Below are positions 44,123 to 52,705 of a stretch of DNA of 64,000 bases, one piece after another. Position 1 is the stretch's first letter, and each line of letters starts with the position of its first letter. The DNA comes from Hyphomicrobiales bacterium. Its GTDB lineage: Bacteria; Pseudomonadota; Alphaproteobacteria; Rhizobiales; Beijerinckiaceae. Made by a program: the position numbers and the translations under genes. A model generated the notes under the pieces. It made no database searches, was not told the origin of the DNA, and worked only from the letters and a program-made list of their open reading frames with translations. Where the stretch lies: the NCBI GenBank assembly GCA_930633525.1, contig CAKNFP010000001.1, forward strand, positions 3,273,501-3,337,500, in the 5' to 3' direction.

Positions 44123-45148
44123 TTACTTCGCGTCCATGGTTTTAAGGATTCTTGAGCGCCAATCGACAGCCTTTGGTCCAGCTTGGTCGGCGACTTGTTG
44201 CCACGTTTTGCGCGCTGCGGCCGCAAACGCAGCTTGGTCATCAGACGAGAAGTCAGGAAGGATATTCACACCGGCAGATTTGAGCTTAGCGACAGCCGTG
44301 TCCTCGGCAGCCGGATCCCATTCCGTCTTCGCTGACTCCTGCTCCAAACGCTCACTGGCCTCCCGCACCACTTTTTTCAGATCATCTGGGAGCGTATCCC
44401 ACTTACTCTTCGAGATGGACACGACGAAGGGCATGGTTGCTGCGGGGAACAGATACGATGATTGCTTAGTGACTTCTTGCAGCGAAACCGTGTGCGCAAG
44501 CTGATTTCCATAGATCGTGCAATCAACCACCCCAGTCTGCAACGCTACATACATCTCATTCTGTGGAATGATCTGAGCAGACACGCCAAGCGCACTAAAC
44601 GTCTCGACAAGATCCTTTGAATAAACGCGCAGTTTCTTTGTCCTTAGTTGAGCGATGGTGTTTATAGGCTCATTCCGACAGAACAGCGACATTTTCCAAA
44701 TCGGAACGCGCATATAGGCAAGGGGTACAAGGTTCCACTTCTCGAGGAATTCCGCATACACTTGCTTCAAGACGGGCAACGCCTTTAGATGATCTTCGCG
44801 GCTTTGCACGACGCCTTGAATGTACGCCGCGTTTAATTCGGGGGAATCCCGTCCGAGATAAGTGGACACGACGAGCCCCAGATCGGCCGCTCCGGATGTA
44901 AGCCAACGAAGCGCATCGGCGTCTTTTAGCCCGAGAGCACCGCCATTATAGGCCGTCACCTTCAGCTTCCCATCCGATTTAGCAGTAATCTCGGCGGCGT
45001 ATCCTTTAAGCAATTTTGTTTCTGTTCGAGTTTCGGCAAAGTTATTATTAAGCTTCCATTCGAGCGAAGCCGCTGCCACAGGCGACAATAACCAAAGAGC
45101 AGAGACCGCGAGCGCTGATATAGTCTTTTTCAACTTTCTGTCCTCCAT
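44123..45148 (-). CDS. TRAP transporter solute-binding protein (DctP type)
   Basis: 341 residues with a Sec signal peptide (KLKKTISALAVSALWLLSPVAAA, cleaved near AAAS). The DctP fold is marked by GLGLVVSTYLGRDSPELNAAYIQGV, LVPLAYMRVPIWKMSLFCRNEPI, the family segment LRTKKLRVYSKDLVETFSALGVSAQIIPQNEMYVALQTGVVDC and GNQL. The conserved Arg of the family that binds a carboxylate is likely the one in LRVYS. It scavenges an organic acid for the permeases downstream. Confidence 0.92.
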   Translation of the reverse strand: MEDRKLKKTISALAVSALWLLSPVAAASLEWKLNNNFAETRTETKLLKGYAAEITAKSDGKLKVTAYNGGALGLKDADALRWLTSGAADLGLVVSTYLGRDSPELNAAYIQGVVQSREDHLKALPVLKQVYAEFLEKWNLVPLAYMRVPIWKMSLFCRNEPINTIAQLRTKKLRVYSKDLVETFSALGVSAQIIPQNEMYVALQTGVVDCTIYGNQLAHTVSLQEVTKQSSYLFPAATMPFVVSISKSKWDTLPDDLKKVVREASERLEQESAKTEWDPAAEDTAVAKLKSAGVNILPDFSSDDQAAFAAAARKTWQQVADQAGPKAVDWRSRILKTMDAK

Positions 45149-45170
45149 GAGTTGCAGACAACTTGTAGCT

Positions 45171-45995
45171 TCATGCGTTTACCGAGATGCGGTTGAGGAA
45201 TGAAAGGACGTGAGAGTTGAACACCTCGGGCTGTTCCATATTCAGCATGTGTGCAGCTCGGGGGATTATGCGTAACTCCGCCCCGGGGATCTGATCTGCC
45301 ATGTGTTTGCAGAACTCAGGGGTAGAGGGACGATCACTATCGCCAGCCACGACGAGTGTCGGCACATGAATGGCTTCGAGTTTGGCCGGTTTCATATAAG
45401 CGTGGATTCCCTCGATAGCTTTGACATAGCTAAGCTTGTGAAGCGATGACATACTTGCTTTCACCCGTTCCCTAACGGCTGCTGAGGTGTCTGGCCTAAC
45501 CAGCGTGTTTGTTACGTCTTCTGCAATGTCGATGGGTTCAGCACCTGCAAGCAGCCTCTCAGAGCGCCGCCTTCTAAATTCCGACCATTCCTCGGGACTC
45601 ATAAAGTCACTGCGATGGAAAGTTGCACAAAGCGAAAGGCTCAAAACACGCTCAGGATGTTTCTCGTAGAAATCGAGAATCAAGCGACCGCCCATCGAGA
45701 GACCGACCAGATGCGCTCTTTTATGGCCTGTCGCCTCGAGCACCCGGATTAGATCCGACGCTACGTCATCCAGACGAAACGGACCTTCATAATCTTCGCT
45801 CGCGCCATACCCTCGTGTATCGAATGCGATGGCATGGAATTTTTTTCCGAACTCCGGTAACTGATCGCGCCAGTTTGTCCGATTTCCACCTATCGCATGT
45901 GAAAAGACGACCGCTTCACCGCTGCCGCAATGATCATAAGCTATCGCCGGTGCCCCTTCGGTATACCCAGTCTTTATTTGATTATTGTTTCCCAT
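45171..45995 (-). CDS. Alpha/beta hydrolase (enol-lactonase-like)
   Basis: 274 residues. VVFSHAIGGNRTNW, FDTRGYGASED, nucleophile elbow GLSMGG with Ser near 106, VVAGDSDRPSTPEF and RAAHMLNMEQPEVF with the His. Resembles 3-oxoadipate enol-lactonase and related hydrolases. Upstream of the TRAP genes in the same direction with only a 22-base gap, so it probably processes the compound imported by the TRAP system. Confidence 0.87.
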   Translation of the reverse strand: MGNNNQIKTGYTEGAPAIAYDHCGSGEAVVFSHAIGGNRTNWRDQLPEFGKKFHAIAFDTRGYGASEDYEGPFRLDDVASDLIRVLEATGHKRAHLVGLSMGGRLILDFYEKHPERVLSLSLCATFHRSDFMSPEEWSEFRRRRSERLLAGAEPIDIAEDVTNTLVRPDTSAAVRERVKASMSSLHKLSYVKAIEGIHAYMKPAKLEAIHVPTLVVAGDSDRPSTPEFCKHMADQIPGAELRIIPRAAHMLNMEQPEVFNSHVLSFLNRISVNA

Positions 45996-46072
45996 TCAGC
46001 CCACCATTCTCAATTCGAAGAAGATGAATTCTGGTACATTCTCATCGTTCGCCAACACCGGTTTAGCTCTTT

Positions 46073-46981
46073 TCACGCATCGTACATAATACGCTCAATT
46101 TTTTTGTACCAAGTATGCAAGGGGTCACGGAGAGCAAGATGGACATCAAAATGATTATATCCTTCGAGTGAAGTCAATGTGCATAACTTTTGCATACTTG
46201 TCATCAAATCATAGAACTCCATCGACGTTCTTTTCACTCGATCAAAATCTAATTCTCCAATGATAATATGAAATGGTATTGCTGCATTTTGAGCAAAACA
46301 GATTGGACTTGCTGCCGTGTCGTCCTGAGAGTGATTTAGTAAGTATTTGTACACGCGCTCTTCGCCACTTCCCGGGGCTGGATTAGGATACCGAAGATCG
46401 AACGAAGCACTCAGTGGCAGGCAGGCAAGCACGCCGGACATCGCCTCTGGTCTGGAAAGTGCACAGAGACTGGCAAGATGGGCGCCGGCCGAGTGCCCGC
46501 CAATGACCAACCGATTGGGATCGCCTCCAAACTGGCCAATATTTGCTCTGACCCACTCTAAAGCACGCTCAACGTCAGCGAGTGGAGCGGGGAAGCGCGA
46601 CCCCGGTGCCAGCCTGTATGTCGGGGCTACGAGTATAGCAGGCAGGCGTTGGATCGCAGGCGCCATGAAGCCGGACCACCAGAGATACCCAGCTGTCCAG
46701 GCACCCCCGTGAAAAAACACAAGCACCGGAAGATCTTTTTGTCCTTCCTCGGCAAAGATATCGAGAACGTTTGCCGGGTCGGGGCCATAACAAACGCGAA
46801 TGGGCGGGCCGTGGAACCGAACGGCATCAAGGCTTGCGGCTGTTGCCGCCCGTGCATATTCGATTGCTCCGCCTGACCCCAGAACCGTTTGGGGAAGAAA
46901 ATCTTCGGGTGTCACATAGCGGTCAAGACCGAGACGGCTTAAGGGCGCAATGTTTGAAAGCGGTTGGTTGAGCTTGTCCAT
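46073..46981 (-). CDS. Alpha/beta hydrolase (esterase, HSL/kynurenine-formamidase type)
   Basis: 302 residues from ATG 46981; longer frames upstream overlap the divergent regulator. HGGAWTAGYLWW (oxyanion hole), YRLAPGSRFPAPLADVERALEWV, nucleophile elbow GGHSAGAHLASL with Ser near 170, and EGYNHFDVH with the His are typical for HSL-related esterases and arylformamidases. A formamidase or esterase step in the same pathway as the TRAP transporter is plausible. Divergent from the LuxR-type regulator, with 102 bases between. Confidence 0.87.
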   Translation of the reverse strand: MDKLNQPLSNIAPLSRLGLDRYVTPEDFLPQTVLGSGGAIEYARAATAASLDAVRFHGPPIRVCYGPDPANVLDIFAEEGQKDLPVLVFFHGGAWTAGYLWWSGFMAPAIQRLPAILVAPTYRLAPGSRFPAPLADVERALEWVRANIGQFGGDPNRLVIGGHSAGAHLASLCALSRPEAMSGVLACLPLSASFDLRYPNPAPGSGEERVYKYLLNHSQDDTAASPICFAQNAAIPFHIIIGELDFDRVKRTSMEFYDLMTSMQKLCTLTSLEGYNHFDVHLALRDPLHTWYKKIERIMYDA

Positions 46982-47083
46982 AGCCCCAACGTTAAGGAGC
47001 TCAATGCCATCGGCATATCGGGCAGAAGTATGAGAAGTGATATGAGATGCTCCGCAAGGCGCTTGACATTTGGAAGAGTGCAG

Positions 47084-47773
47084 ATGGATCATTGCCAGGT
47101 TAGGGATGCCATGGGAATATATACACATCGGAAAATGCAGGTCGCTCAGCGCATTTCTGCGCTTCTTCCCATTTCGCGCTGTTGCATCTATGACATCAAC
47201 GATGACTTAACGCCGTATGGGCACATCGTGCAGAATGGGGAGACCCAATGGGTGCTTCCCTATCACGCAAAGTTCCATAAGATTGATCCGTTCTCACCCG
47301 AAAAAATCTTAGCAAAGCGTGGGCGCCGGTTCTATGGGACAGAATATGGCGACGAGCTGGCTCGCCTCCTAAAAACCGATTATTACCATGGCTTCATGAA
47401 GCCTATGTGCCAAATGCACAAGGTCGACCTTCTTCTCAAAGGTAGTCACAAGGATCCAATCGCAGGCATCCGGATTAGCCGGACACAGTCCCTCGGAGCC
47501 TTTTCTTCAGCAGAACGGCACTTGTTCGAGAAGCTCATCGATCTCCTCGACCTTTTGGTAAGCGACACCCAAGTTTCACCTGCAAAGAGAGCAGGCTTGA
47601 CCGCACGCGAGCAAGATATTGCAAGGCTCATAATAAATGGACACACTAATAAAGAAATCGGGCTCATTCTCAGTTTGCAACTACCTACCGTAAAAACACA
47701 TATTATGAATATTTTTAAGAAAGTCGGCGTTAGAAATAGGGCGGAATTTGTTGGTTTTATGATTTCCCAATGA
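47084..47773 (+). CDS. LuxR-family transcriptional regulator
   Basis: 229 residues from ATG 47084 with GGAAGAG just upstream. The C-terminal LuxR/FixJ helix-turn-helix is clear: LTAREQDIARLIINGHTNKEIGLILSLQLPTVKTHIMNIFKKVGVRNRAEFVGFM. The N-terminal 150 residues form a possible sensor domain (LLPISRCCIYDINDDLTPYGHIV) that does not match the acyl-homoserine-lactone or receiver domains I know. It likely controls the divergent esterase and the TRAP operon. Confidence 0.88.
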   Translation: MDHCQVRDAMGIYTHRKMQVAQRISALLPISRCCIYDINDDLTPYGHIVQNGETQWVLPYHAKFHKIDPFSPEKILAKRGRRFYGTEYGDELARLLKTDYYHGFMKPMCQMHKVDLLLKGSHKDPIAGIRISRTQSLGAFSSAERHLFEKLIDLLDLLVSDTQVSPAKRAGLTAREQDIARLIINGHTNKEIGLILSLQLPTVKTHIMNIFKKVGVRNRAEFVGFMISQ

Positions 47774-47854
47774 CCGTGTTGCACGGATCGGCCTGGCCGG
47801 CCCCCGCGAGATGGTCCGCTTTGATTGTTAGTGCATGATGGGTTGTGGCGCTGG

Positions 47855-48598
47855 ATGTGTCGCAATCTTTTGTTTCCTGCTGGCGGATTAAGGTTCACCG
47901 GGTCGCGGACGACGGGGGAACAGGTGTTCAAAGGCAGGCATTTCGATCGTTCGGTGATTTTGCTGTGCGTGCGCTGGTATCTTGCCTACGGACTGAGCCT
48001 CCGCAATCTCGAAGAGATGATGGCCGAGCGCGGCATCACTGTCGATCACGCCACCATCCACCGCTGGGTCATCCGTTATTCTCCGGAACTCCTTCAGCGC
48101 TTCAATCTGCGGAAACGTGCCGTGGGCCGGAAATGGCATGTCGATGAAACTTACATCAAAGTGCGCGGGAAATGGATGTATCTCTACCGTGCGATCGACA
48201 GCATGGGCGACACGGTCGAATTCTGGTTCAGCGAGCATCGCGACCTGCCGGCGGCGAAACGCTTCCTGACACGGGCGCTCAAGCGGCATGGTCGTCCCGA
48301 TCGCATTGTCATTGATGGCAGCCAGACCAACCGCGAAGCCATTGTATCCTGCGACACGACGAACCGTCTGCAGGATAGCTCAAGACACCGGCTGAACCCA
48401 ATCCGTATCCGGCAGAGTCCCTATATGAACAACCGCATCGAGCAGGATCACCGTGCGATCAAGCGACGAATGCACCCGATGCTCGGTTTCAAATCGATGG
48501 ATAGCGCCCGCATCATTCTCGACGGCATCGAGATGGTGCACATGATGCGCAAACGACAGGCGAGCTTTGCCTGCTATCCGAAACCATCTGAGGGCTGA
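47855..48598 (+). CDS. IS6-family transposase
   Basis: 247 residues from ATG 47855. IS6/IS26-type DDE transposase: FKGRHFDRSVILLCVRWYLAYGLSLRNLEEMM, then catalytic Asp in WHVDETYIKV, Asp in IVIDGSQTN and Glu in NNRIEQDHRAIK. Elements of this family replicate into cointegrates and build resistance and catabolic islands. Inverted repeats are not cleanly visible: GACCGTGTTGC at 47773 region could be the left end, and the right side shows only ACGCAA near 48640 before diverging, so the right end may be damaged. It marks the border between the TRAP cluster and the prophage. Confidence 0.88.
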   Translation: MCRNLLFPAGGLRFTGSRTTGEQVFKGRHFDRSVILLCVRWYLAYGLSLRNLEEMMAERGITVDHATIHRWVIRYSPELLQRFNLRKRAVGRKWHVDETYIKVRGKWMYLYRAIDSMGDTVEFWFSEHRDLPAAKRFLTRALKRHGRPDRIVIDGSQTNREAIVSCDTTNRLQDSSRHRLNPIRIRQSPYMNNRIEQDHRAIKRRMHPMLGFKSMDSARIILDGIEMVHMMRKRQASFACYPKPSEG

Positions 48599-49109
48599 GA
48601 AAGTCCGCTAAGGAAAGCCCGATCGGGTTCGGTGATTAACGCAAAGTTTTCAAACCACGTCATCAAATGATCGGTAGGATCCAACTATCACAATGTTCGG
48701 CCCCAAGACTGGAGCCGATCGCTCATGAAGGCCGAGTCGCTAATCCTGGTTGATATCCAATGCATGTCCATTTTTTCGAAAACAAGGCCAATAGTGCAGA
48801 TGAACACAAACGCACTATCGGGACCTCGGTGATGCTCTTAGAGGCGTCATCCTTTTGCGGGCAGAGTCAAGGTTTGGGACGCCCTGCCAAGGCCTTCTTC
48901 ATTCGGACGAGCTTTCGTTTCAAAGCGGCTCTCGAGTAGACGGCGCATTCCCTCTGGCATTGCAGCCTTTGAGGTATTCCCGTTGCCGGTTGTAGCAGCC
49001 GATGCACAGGTTCTTGCCTATCAGCCGCATATCGCGTCGCTGACACCTTGCGCACGTTGATGTTCGCCATCGGTATGCGCTGCGCAGAGCGCCTCCAAAA
49101 GGAAAGGAC
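48599..49109. other. Transition from IS6 to prophage, no intact gene
   Basis: About 510 bases. The first part is the 3' flank of the IS6-family transposase. The last part contains the zinc-ribbon remnant listed separately on the minus strand and the GGAAAGG ribosome binding site of the first prophage gene. Nothing else is recognised. Confidence 0.5.
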
Positions 49110-49110
49110 A
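48867..49110 (-). pseudogene. Possible frameshifted zinc-ribbon gene remnant
   Basis: One minus-strand frame encodes TCARCQRRDMRLIGKNLC, then IGCYNRQREYLKGCNARGN, with a C-x2-C, 15-residue, C-x2-C spacing as in small zinc-ribbon proteins of phages and plasmids. It ends in TGA at 48920-48922, but another frame continues with ALKRKLVRMKKALAGRPKP to 48867. No good ribosome binding site precedes it. This looks like the frameshifted remains of a small DNA-binding protein gene; it could also be chance. Confidence 0.35.
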
Positions 49111-49574
49111 TGACCACTACTACTATTGAAACCAACAATCTGACCGGCGTCGCGCTGGATTGGGCGGTCGCGCTTTGCGAGGGTTACGACTTTCAGCTTG
49201 ATGACGAGGTAAGCGGGCCATGGCTGATCCCGCAGCCGGGCTACCTGCACGACGAGAAGCCGCTTAAAAGCTACAGTCCATCATCCGACCCAGCCCAAGG
49301 CTGGCCGATCATCGAGCGCCAGGGCATTGCGCTGCGCCAGAACAGCAACGGCAAATGGTACGCCATGGCTCGAGCCGACGCGGGCGACGGGCAAGGCATG
49401 CAATGGCCCGAGTTCACCGCACAGGGAGGTGAGCGCTACGGCGTCCTTTCCTACCAAGTACGCAAGCGTCGCCAGCGCTTTGACGGCGAGACGTCCCTGA
49501 TCGCAGGCCTGCGCTGCCATGTTGCCTCGGAGATTGGCGGTCGCATCACGGTTCCGAACGAGCTGCTTGCATGA
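49110..49574 (+). CDS. NinX-like phage protein (DUF2591)
   Basis: 154 residues, GGAAAGG before ATG 49110. Characteristic DUF2591 pattern: NNLTGVALDWAVALCEGYDF near the start, then SSDPAQGWPIIERQGIALR. NinX-type proteins are encoded in the early right region of lambdoid and related phages, role unknown. A related gene is found at 51363-51965. First gene of the prophage block, overlapping the next by four bases (ATGA). Confidence 0.82.
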   Translation: MTTTTIETNNLTGVALDWAVALCEGYDFQLDDEVSGPWLIPQPGYLHDEKPLKSYSPSSDPAQGWPIIERQGIALRQNSNGKWYAMARADAGDGQGMQWPEFTAQGGERYGVLSYQVRKRRQRFDGETSLIAGLRCHVASEIGGRITVPNELLA

Positions 49575-49747
49575 CACCAAGCAGCATACATCAGGCCGTC
49601 TACGTGAAATTGCGCACGATGGAAGTTTCAGACGCCGACGCCGAGCAGATCGCCCGGGCGGCCTATTTAGAAGCGGTAAAAATCAACTGCGCCAAGGCGC
49701 AAAAGGAAAGGAATGGAAACCACACAACAGATCATCCAGGAGATTGA
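49571..49747 (+). CDS. Small prophage protein, 58 residues
   Basis: Starts MTPSSIHQAVYVKLRTMEV in a four-base ATGA overlap with the NinX-like gene and ends within the next gene (35-base overlap with 49713). Helical and acidic in the middle (SDADAEQIARAAYLEAVKIN). No known family. Overlaps on both sides and composition argue for a real early phage gene. Confidence 0.55.
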   Translation: MTPSSIHQAVYVKLRTMEVSDADAEQIARAAYLEAVKINCAKAQKERNGNHTTDHPGD

Positions 49748-50021
49748 GGACAAATATGATCGAGGCACGGCATCTGCCGTCGTCATCATATCCAAGATGC
49801 GCATATTTATAGAGTTCGCGGAGAGAGTAGCGAAGCCGGATATGGCTCGCGATGTTGCTTTCGCCGGTGGCGCCGTGATCGGCAAAACAGTGGGCGAAAT
49901 GCACGACATCATCAACCTGATCAAGGTCGATAGCCCGGAAGAATTTTACGCGCTGGTTCAACGCCACATCGACGCAACACTCGGAGAACTCCAAGTGGCC
50001 GGCACACCCACCACCCACTAA
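49713..50021 (+). CDS. Hypothetical prophage protein
   Basis: 102 residues, ATG 49713 after AAGGAAAGGA, the same ribosome binding site type seen before many genes of this block. Predicted helical with an EIEDKYDRGTASAVVIISKMRIFIEFAERV segment and no recognised domain. A hairpin with stem GCCCGGC/GCCGGGC follows at 50029-50048 but lacks a U tract. Function unknown. Confidence 0.65.
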   Translation: METTQQIIQEIEDKYDRGTASAVVIISKMRIFIEFAERVAKPDMARDVAFAGGAVIGKTVGEMHDIINLIKVDSPEEFYALVQRHIDATLGELQVAGTPTTH

Positions 50022-50169
50022 CACCACCGCCCGGCGCCTATGCCGGGCATCAATCCCACTGTTACAAAATAATTATTGCTATTCGCGCTCAGGAACAAAG
50101 AAGTCGCGTAGAATTCATTTTCAGTAACCGCAGCCAGTCGGCCACTGGTACTTTTCAGGAGCAGTAATT

Positions 50170-50730
50170 ATGTTGAAGAAAACACTTATATCGGCGGCGT
50201 TGCTTGCCGCATCCATGGGACTAGCCATTGCAGCGCCAGGCAATAACGGCGGCGGCAACGGCGGTTGTGGCAACGGCCAGACCACAAACGGCTGCGGCGG
50301 TGGTGGTGCGGTTGTTGGTGGAGCCACAGCAGGCGGCCTGATCATCGGCGGCTTTGCACACGGCTATAACGGCGCAGCTTCCGGCACGGCCAAGTCGGCA
50401 TCCGAAGGATCAGCCGTTGCAGTTGGGCAGGTTGTAGGCAACGGCTACAGCTTCCAGAACTCGGCATCCATTTCAGGCGGCACGGCCACCGTTGGCGGCG
50501 TCATCACCCCGAGCGCTGCCACTATCGGCACGTCGACCACGCAGTACGCGAACATCGCCACCACCGGCATGACGGACCAAGCCGCGCTGAACGCCGAAGG
50601 GCTGATTCAGAACGGGTCTATCGCCCACGGCCAATCCACTAACAGCGCCAAAGGCACGTCCAGCTTTGAAACCGTAGGCATTGGCGGTCTTGCTGCAATC
50701 GGCGGCATCGCAGGCATCACCAACTTCTAA
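50170..50730 (+). CDS. Secreted glycine-rich prophage protein
   Basis: 186 residues with a clear Sec signal peptide (LKKTLISAALLAASMGLAIAA, cleavage near AIAA-P), then NNGGGNGGCGNGQTTNGCGGGG followed by alternating small residues GGVIT, GGTAT. Cysteines at two places in the glycine-rich stretch could form a disulfide. Low-complexity Gly/Ala/Thr pattern could be a repeat-rich fibrous or membrane-interacting protein. A UUCG-capped hairpin (50739-50752) follows. Possibly a lysogenic-conversion factor or lysis accessory; unknown. Confidence 0.7.
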   Translation: MLKKTLISAALLAASMGLAIAAPGNNGGGNGGCGNGQTTNGCGGGGAVVGGATAGGLIIGGFAHGYNGAASGTAKSASEGSAVAVGQVVGNGYSFQNSASISGGTATVGGVITPSAATIGTSTTQYANIATTGMTDQAALNAEGLIQNGSIAHGQSTNSAKGTSSFETVGIGGLAAIGGIAGITNF

Positions 50731-50780
50731 ACCCACGCGGGGCTTCGGCCCCTGCATCTTCCAATTCATGGGGGGAAATC

Positions 50781-51356
50781 ATGAAACTTGCACTTACCAC
50801 GGCCTTGCTGGCCGCGATCTTTACCTTTCCAGCTACAGCGCAGACGACGGCATCCAGCCAGAGCCAGAACACGGCCACCGGCACGGCGCAGAACGCAGGC
50901 GTGCACCAAGGCATCGCGTTTAACAGCGACGCATCGGGCGAGCAGAAGATTAAGAACGTCCCGTCGCTTGGCGGAAACGGGTTCTTTGGCTCCTTCAGCC
51001 CAGACAACTGCATGGTATCGGGCGGCGGCACGGCGGTCATTGCCGGATTCGGCGGCAGCGTCGTAACGCCGATCCGGGATCCGCAATGCTCGCTGCTTCG
51101 CACGTTCGAGCGCACCCAGCAGGCAGCGGCTACGGTCGCAGCAGCCGACCCGGCGCTTGCGTACCGTCTGCGCCAGGCGGCCACCGACATGCTTTGCATG
51201 GTATCGGACGAGGCACGCGCAGCGCTTGCGCATCAAGGCCTTTGTTCGGACCTGACCCAAGCGGCGGCGGCCACCATTGCCCCAGCAGCCAGCGTCCAGC
51301 ACACAATCATCCGCCAGCGCATCAACGCGGACGGCACTTTATCCACCATTCAGTGA
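50781..51356 (+). CDS. Secreted prophage protein with conserved Cys pattern
   Basis: 191 residues, GGGGGGAAATC before ATG 50781. Sec signal peptide (KLALTTALLAAIFTFPATA-Q). The mature part has NVPSLGG, then SPDNCMVSGGGTAVIAGFGGSVVT, PIRDPQCSLLRTFERTQQ and ATDMLCM: a spacing of Cys, Met and Gly-Phe-Gly that I recognise from secreted hypothetical proteins of several proteobacterial phages. Its role is unknown; cell-envelope or lysis-related action is conceivable. It follows the other secreted gene in the same direction. Confidence 0.7.
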   Translation: MKLALTTALLAAIFTFPATAQTTASSQSQNTATGTAQNAGVHQGIAFNSDASGEQKIKNVPSLGGNGFFGSFSPDNCMVSGGGTAVIAGFGGSVVTPIRDPQCSLLRTFERTQQAAATVAAADPALAYRLRQAATDMLCMVSDEARAALAHQGLCSDLTQAAAATIAPAASVQHTIIRQRINADGTLSTIQ

Positions 51357-51362
51357 GACTTT

Positions 51363-51965
51363 ATGACCGAATACGAGCTGCACACGCAGGGCGCGAAGCA
51401 TAACTTTGAGCCGCCCTATGACGGGATGGATCCGGCGCGCAACCGGGCGCACGAGCCAACACCTCCACCGCATACGGAAGGGACAGCGCAAAAGTTCTCT
51501 AAAATGGAAGGCCACGAGCTCGACTATTGGGTGGCGCGCGCCTTGGGCTTCCGGTTCTATCTTGAGCAGCGCGGCGAGTACCGCCTTGCCGTGCGGCAAT
51601 GCCCGGATGCCGAGTGTCCGTGGCACAACCGTTACAAGAACGATTCAGAGCGCTACACCGAGGTTTTCACGTTCGCCGATATCCAGTGCGGGTTTTTCGG
51701 CGACGGCGTCCCGCCATTTTCCAGCGAATGGCAGCACGGCGGGCCGATCATTTATCGCAACAACATCGGCATTTCACCACCCAATTCCATGGTGCACCGC
51801 CACGGCGGCCCCCTGAGCGGATGGGGTGAGTCCGGGCAATGGAGCGCATGCACTTGGCACAACGGCGTCATCGGCCGCCGCGCCTACGCCTGGCACGACA
51901 CCGAGCCGCTTGTCGCAGCGATGCGCTGCTTTCTTGTCAGTAAATACGGGGAGCATACGCCATGA
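51363..51965 (+). CDS. NinX-like phage protein (DUF2591), second copy
   Basis: 200 residues, starting seven bases after the preceding gene. The central part has HELDYWVARALGF and the DUF2591-like FSSEWQHGGPIIYRNNIGISPPNS followed by AMRCFLVSKYG near the end. A region with C-P-x2-C-P-W-H (CPDAECPWHNRY) may bind metal. Longer than the copy at 49110-49574 because of an N-terminal extension of about 45 residues and an insert. Function unknown; early phage gene by context. Confidence 0.78.
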   Translation: MTEYELHTQGAKHNFEPPYDGMDPARNRAHEPTPPPHTEGTAQKFSKMEGHELDYWVARALGFRFYLEQRGEYRLAVRQCPDAECPWHNRYKNDSERYTEVFTFADIQCGFFGDGVPPFSSEWQHGGPIIYRNNIGISPPNSMVHRHGGPLSGWGESGQWSACTWHNGVIGRRAYAWHDTEPLVAAMRCFLVSKYGEHTP

Positions 51966-52195
51966 AGGGCCGTACCCAATGGACACCCAGAAGCGTTGAG
52001 CCAGTAAGAAACGGCGTCTACGAGTGCGTCGTCAGGATATCGAGAGCCGTTCCGCCCATGATCTGGATGCTTGAGTGGGACGGCAAGGGTTTTCTCGTTG
52101 AAATCCCAATGATCGTTTTGCGTTGGCGAGGCATGACCAAGAAGGCGCACGACGAAGAACTGCGTCGCATTGGGGGAAAGCCATGCGCTACCTGA
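51962..52195 (+). CDS. Hypothetical prophage protein, 77 residues
   Basis: ATG 51962 overlaps the stop of the previous gene by four bases. Short basic protein with MKGRTQWTPRSVEPVRNGVYECVV and a tryptophan-containing beta-like pattern (MIWMLEWDGKGF), which recalls small DUF-type phage proteins. Overlaps with the next gene by 13 bases. No function assigned. Confidence 0.65.
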   Translation: MKGRTQWTPRSVEPVRNGVYECVVRISRAVPPMIWMLEWDGKGFLVEIPMIVLRWRGMTKKAHDEELRRIGGKPCAT

Positions 52196-52311
52196 CCGCC
52201 CCATTCCGCTATTTTGCCTTCTTCCTGATCGGCGTCGCCTACATGATCTGCCTGATCGCCAAAGAGCTTTCTATACCGGTGCGCAAGTGGTGGCGCCGGA
52301 CATGGCCGTAA
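52183..52311 (+). CDS. Small membrane protein, 42 residues
   Basis: ATG 52183 is preceded by GGGGGAAAG. The protein reads MRYLTAPFRYFAFFLIGV, continues with a hydrophobic AYMICLIAKE and ends RKWWRRTWP: one transmembrane helix with a basic, tryptophan-rich end. Similar small membrane proteins are common in phage early regions, sometimes as host-takeover or superinfection factors. Unknown function. Confidence 0.55.
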   Translation: MRYLTAPFRYFAFFLIGVAYMICLIAKELSIPVRKWWRRTWP

Positions 52312-52345
52312 CCATCAAACACACCACCCAATAAAGGGGAAATGC

Positions 52346-52705
52346 ATGAGCGTAACAATTAAGACTGAAGCTATAGCCAGAGCAATTAAGCTGCTTTGTG
52401 CAGCACAAGCTCAATTCCACATAAAGGCCGATACCGGTGAAGAATACGGCGAAGCCATAAAAGGAGGACGGGCGCTCAGAGGCGTCCCTCGAACGAATTT
52501 AGGCCCAAGAAATAGCCCGAAGATCAGAGCTGAAATAGGTGACATGAAGGCTGGTGAGGTACGAACTTTGACGCCACTGGAAGGCGACACAGCAGCTCGT
52601 CTACGAGCCAACATTGTGTCGTCAGCAAGTAACTGGTGGGGCAAAGGCAGCGTCATAGCGGTGAGAACCCAAGACGACAAGGTGGAAGTTCTTCGCGTCG
52701 AGTAA
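52346..52705 (+). CDS. Hypothetical prophage protein
   Basis: 119 residues; ATG 52346 follows AAAGGGGAAA. Basic, with a C-terminal part ASNWWGKGSVIAVRTQDDKVEVLRVE that resembles the small nucleic-acid-related proteins of phages, and a middle GEVRTLTPLEGDTAARLRANIVSSASNWW. No domain is recognised with confidence. Confidence 0.6.
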   Translation: MSVTIKTEAIARAIKLLCAAQAQFHIKADTGEEYGEAIKGGRALRGVPRTNLGPRNSPKIRAEIGDMKAGEVRTLTPLEGDTAARLRANIVSSASNWWGKGSVIAVRTQDDKVEVLRVE

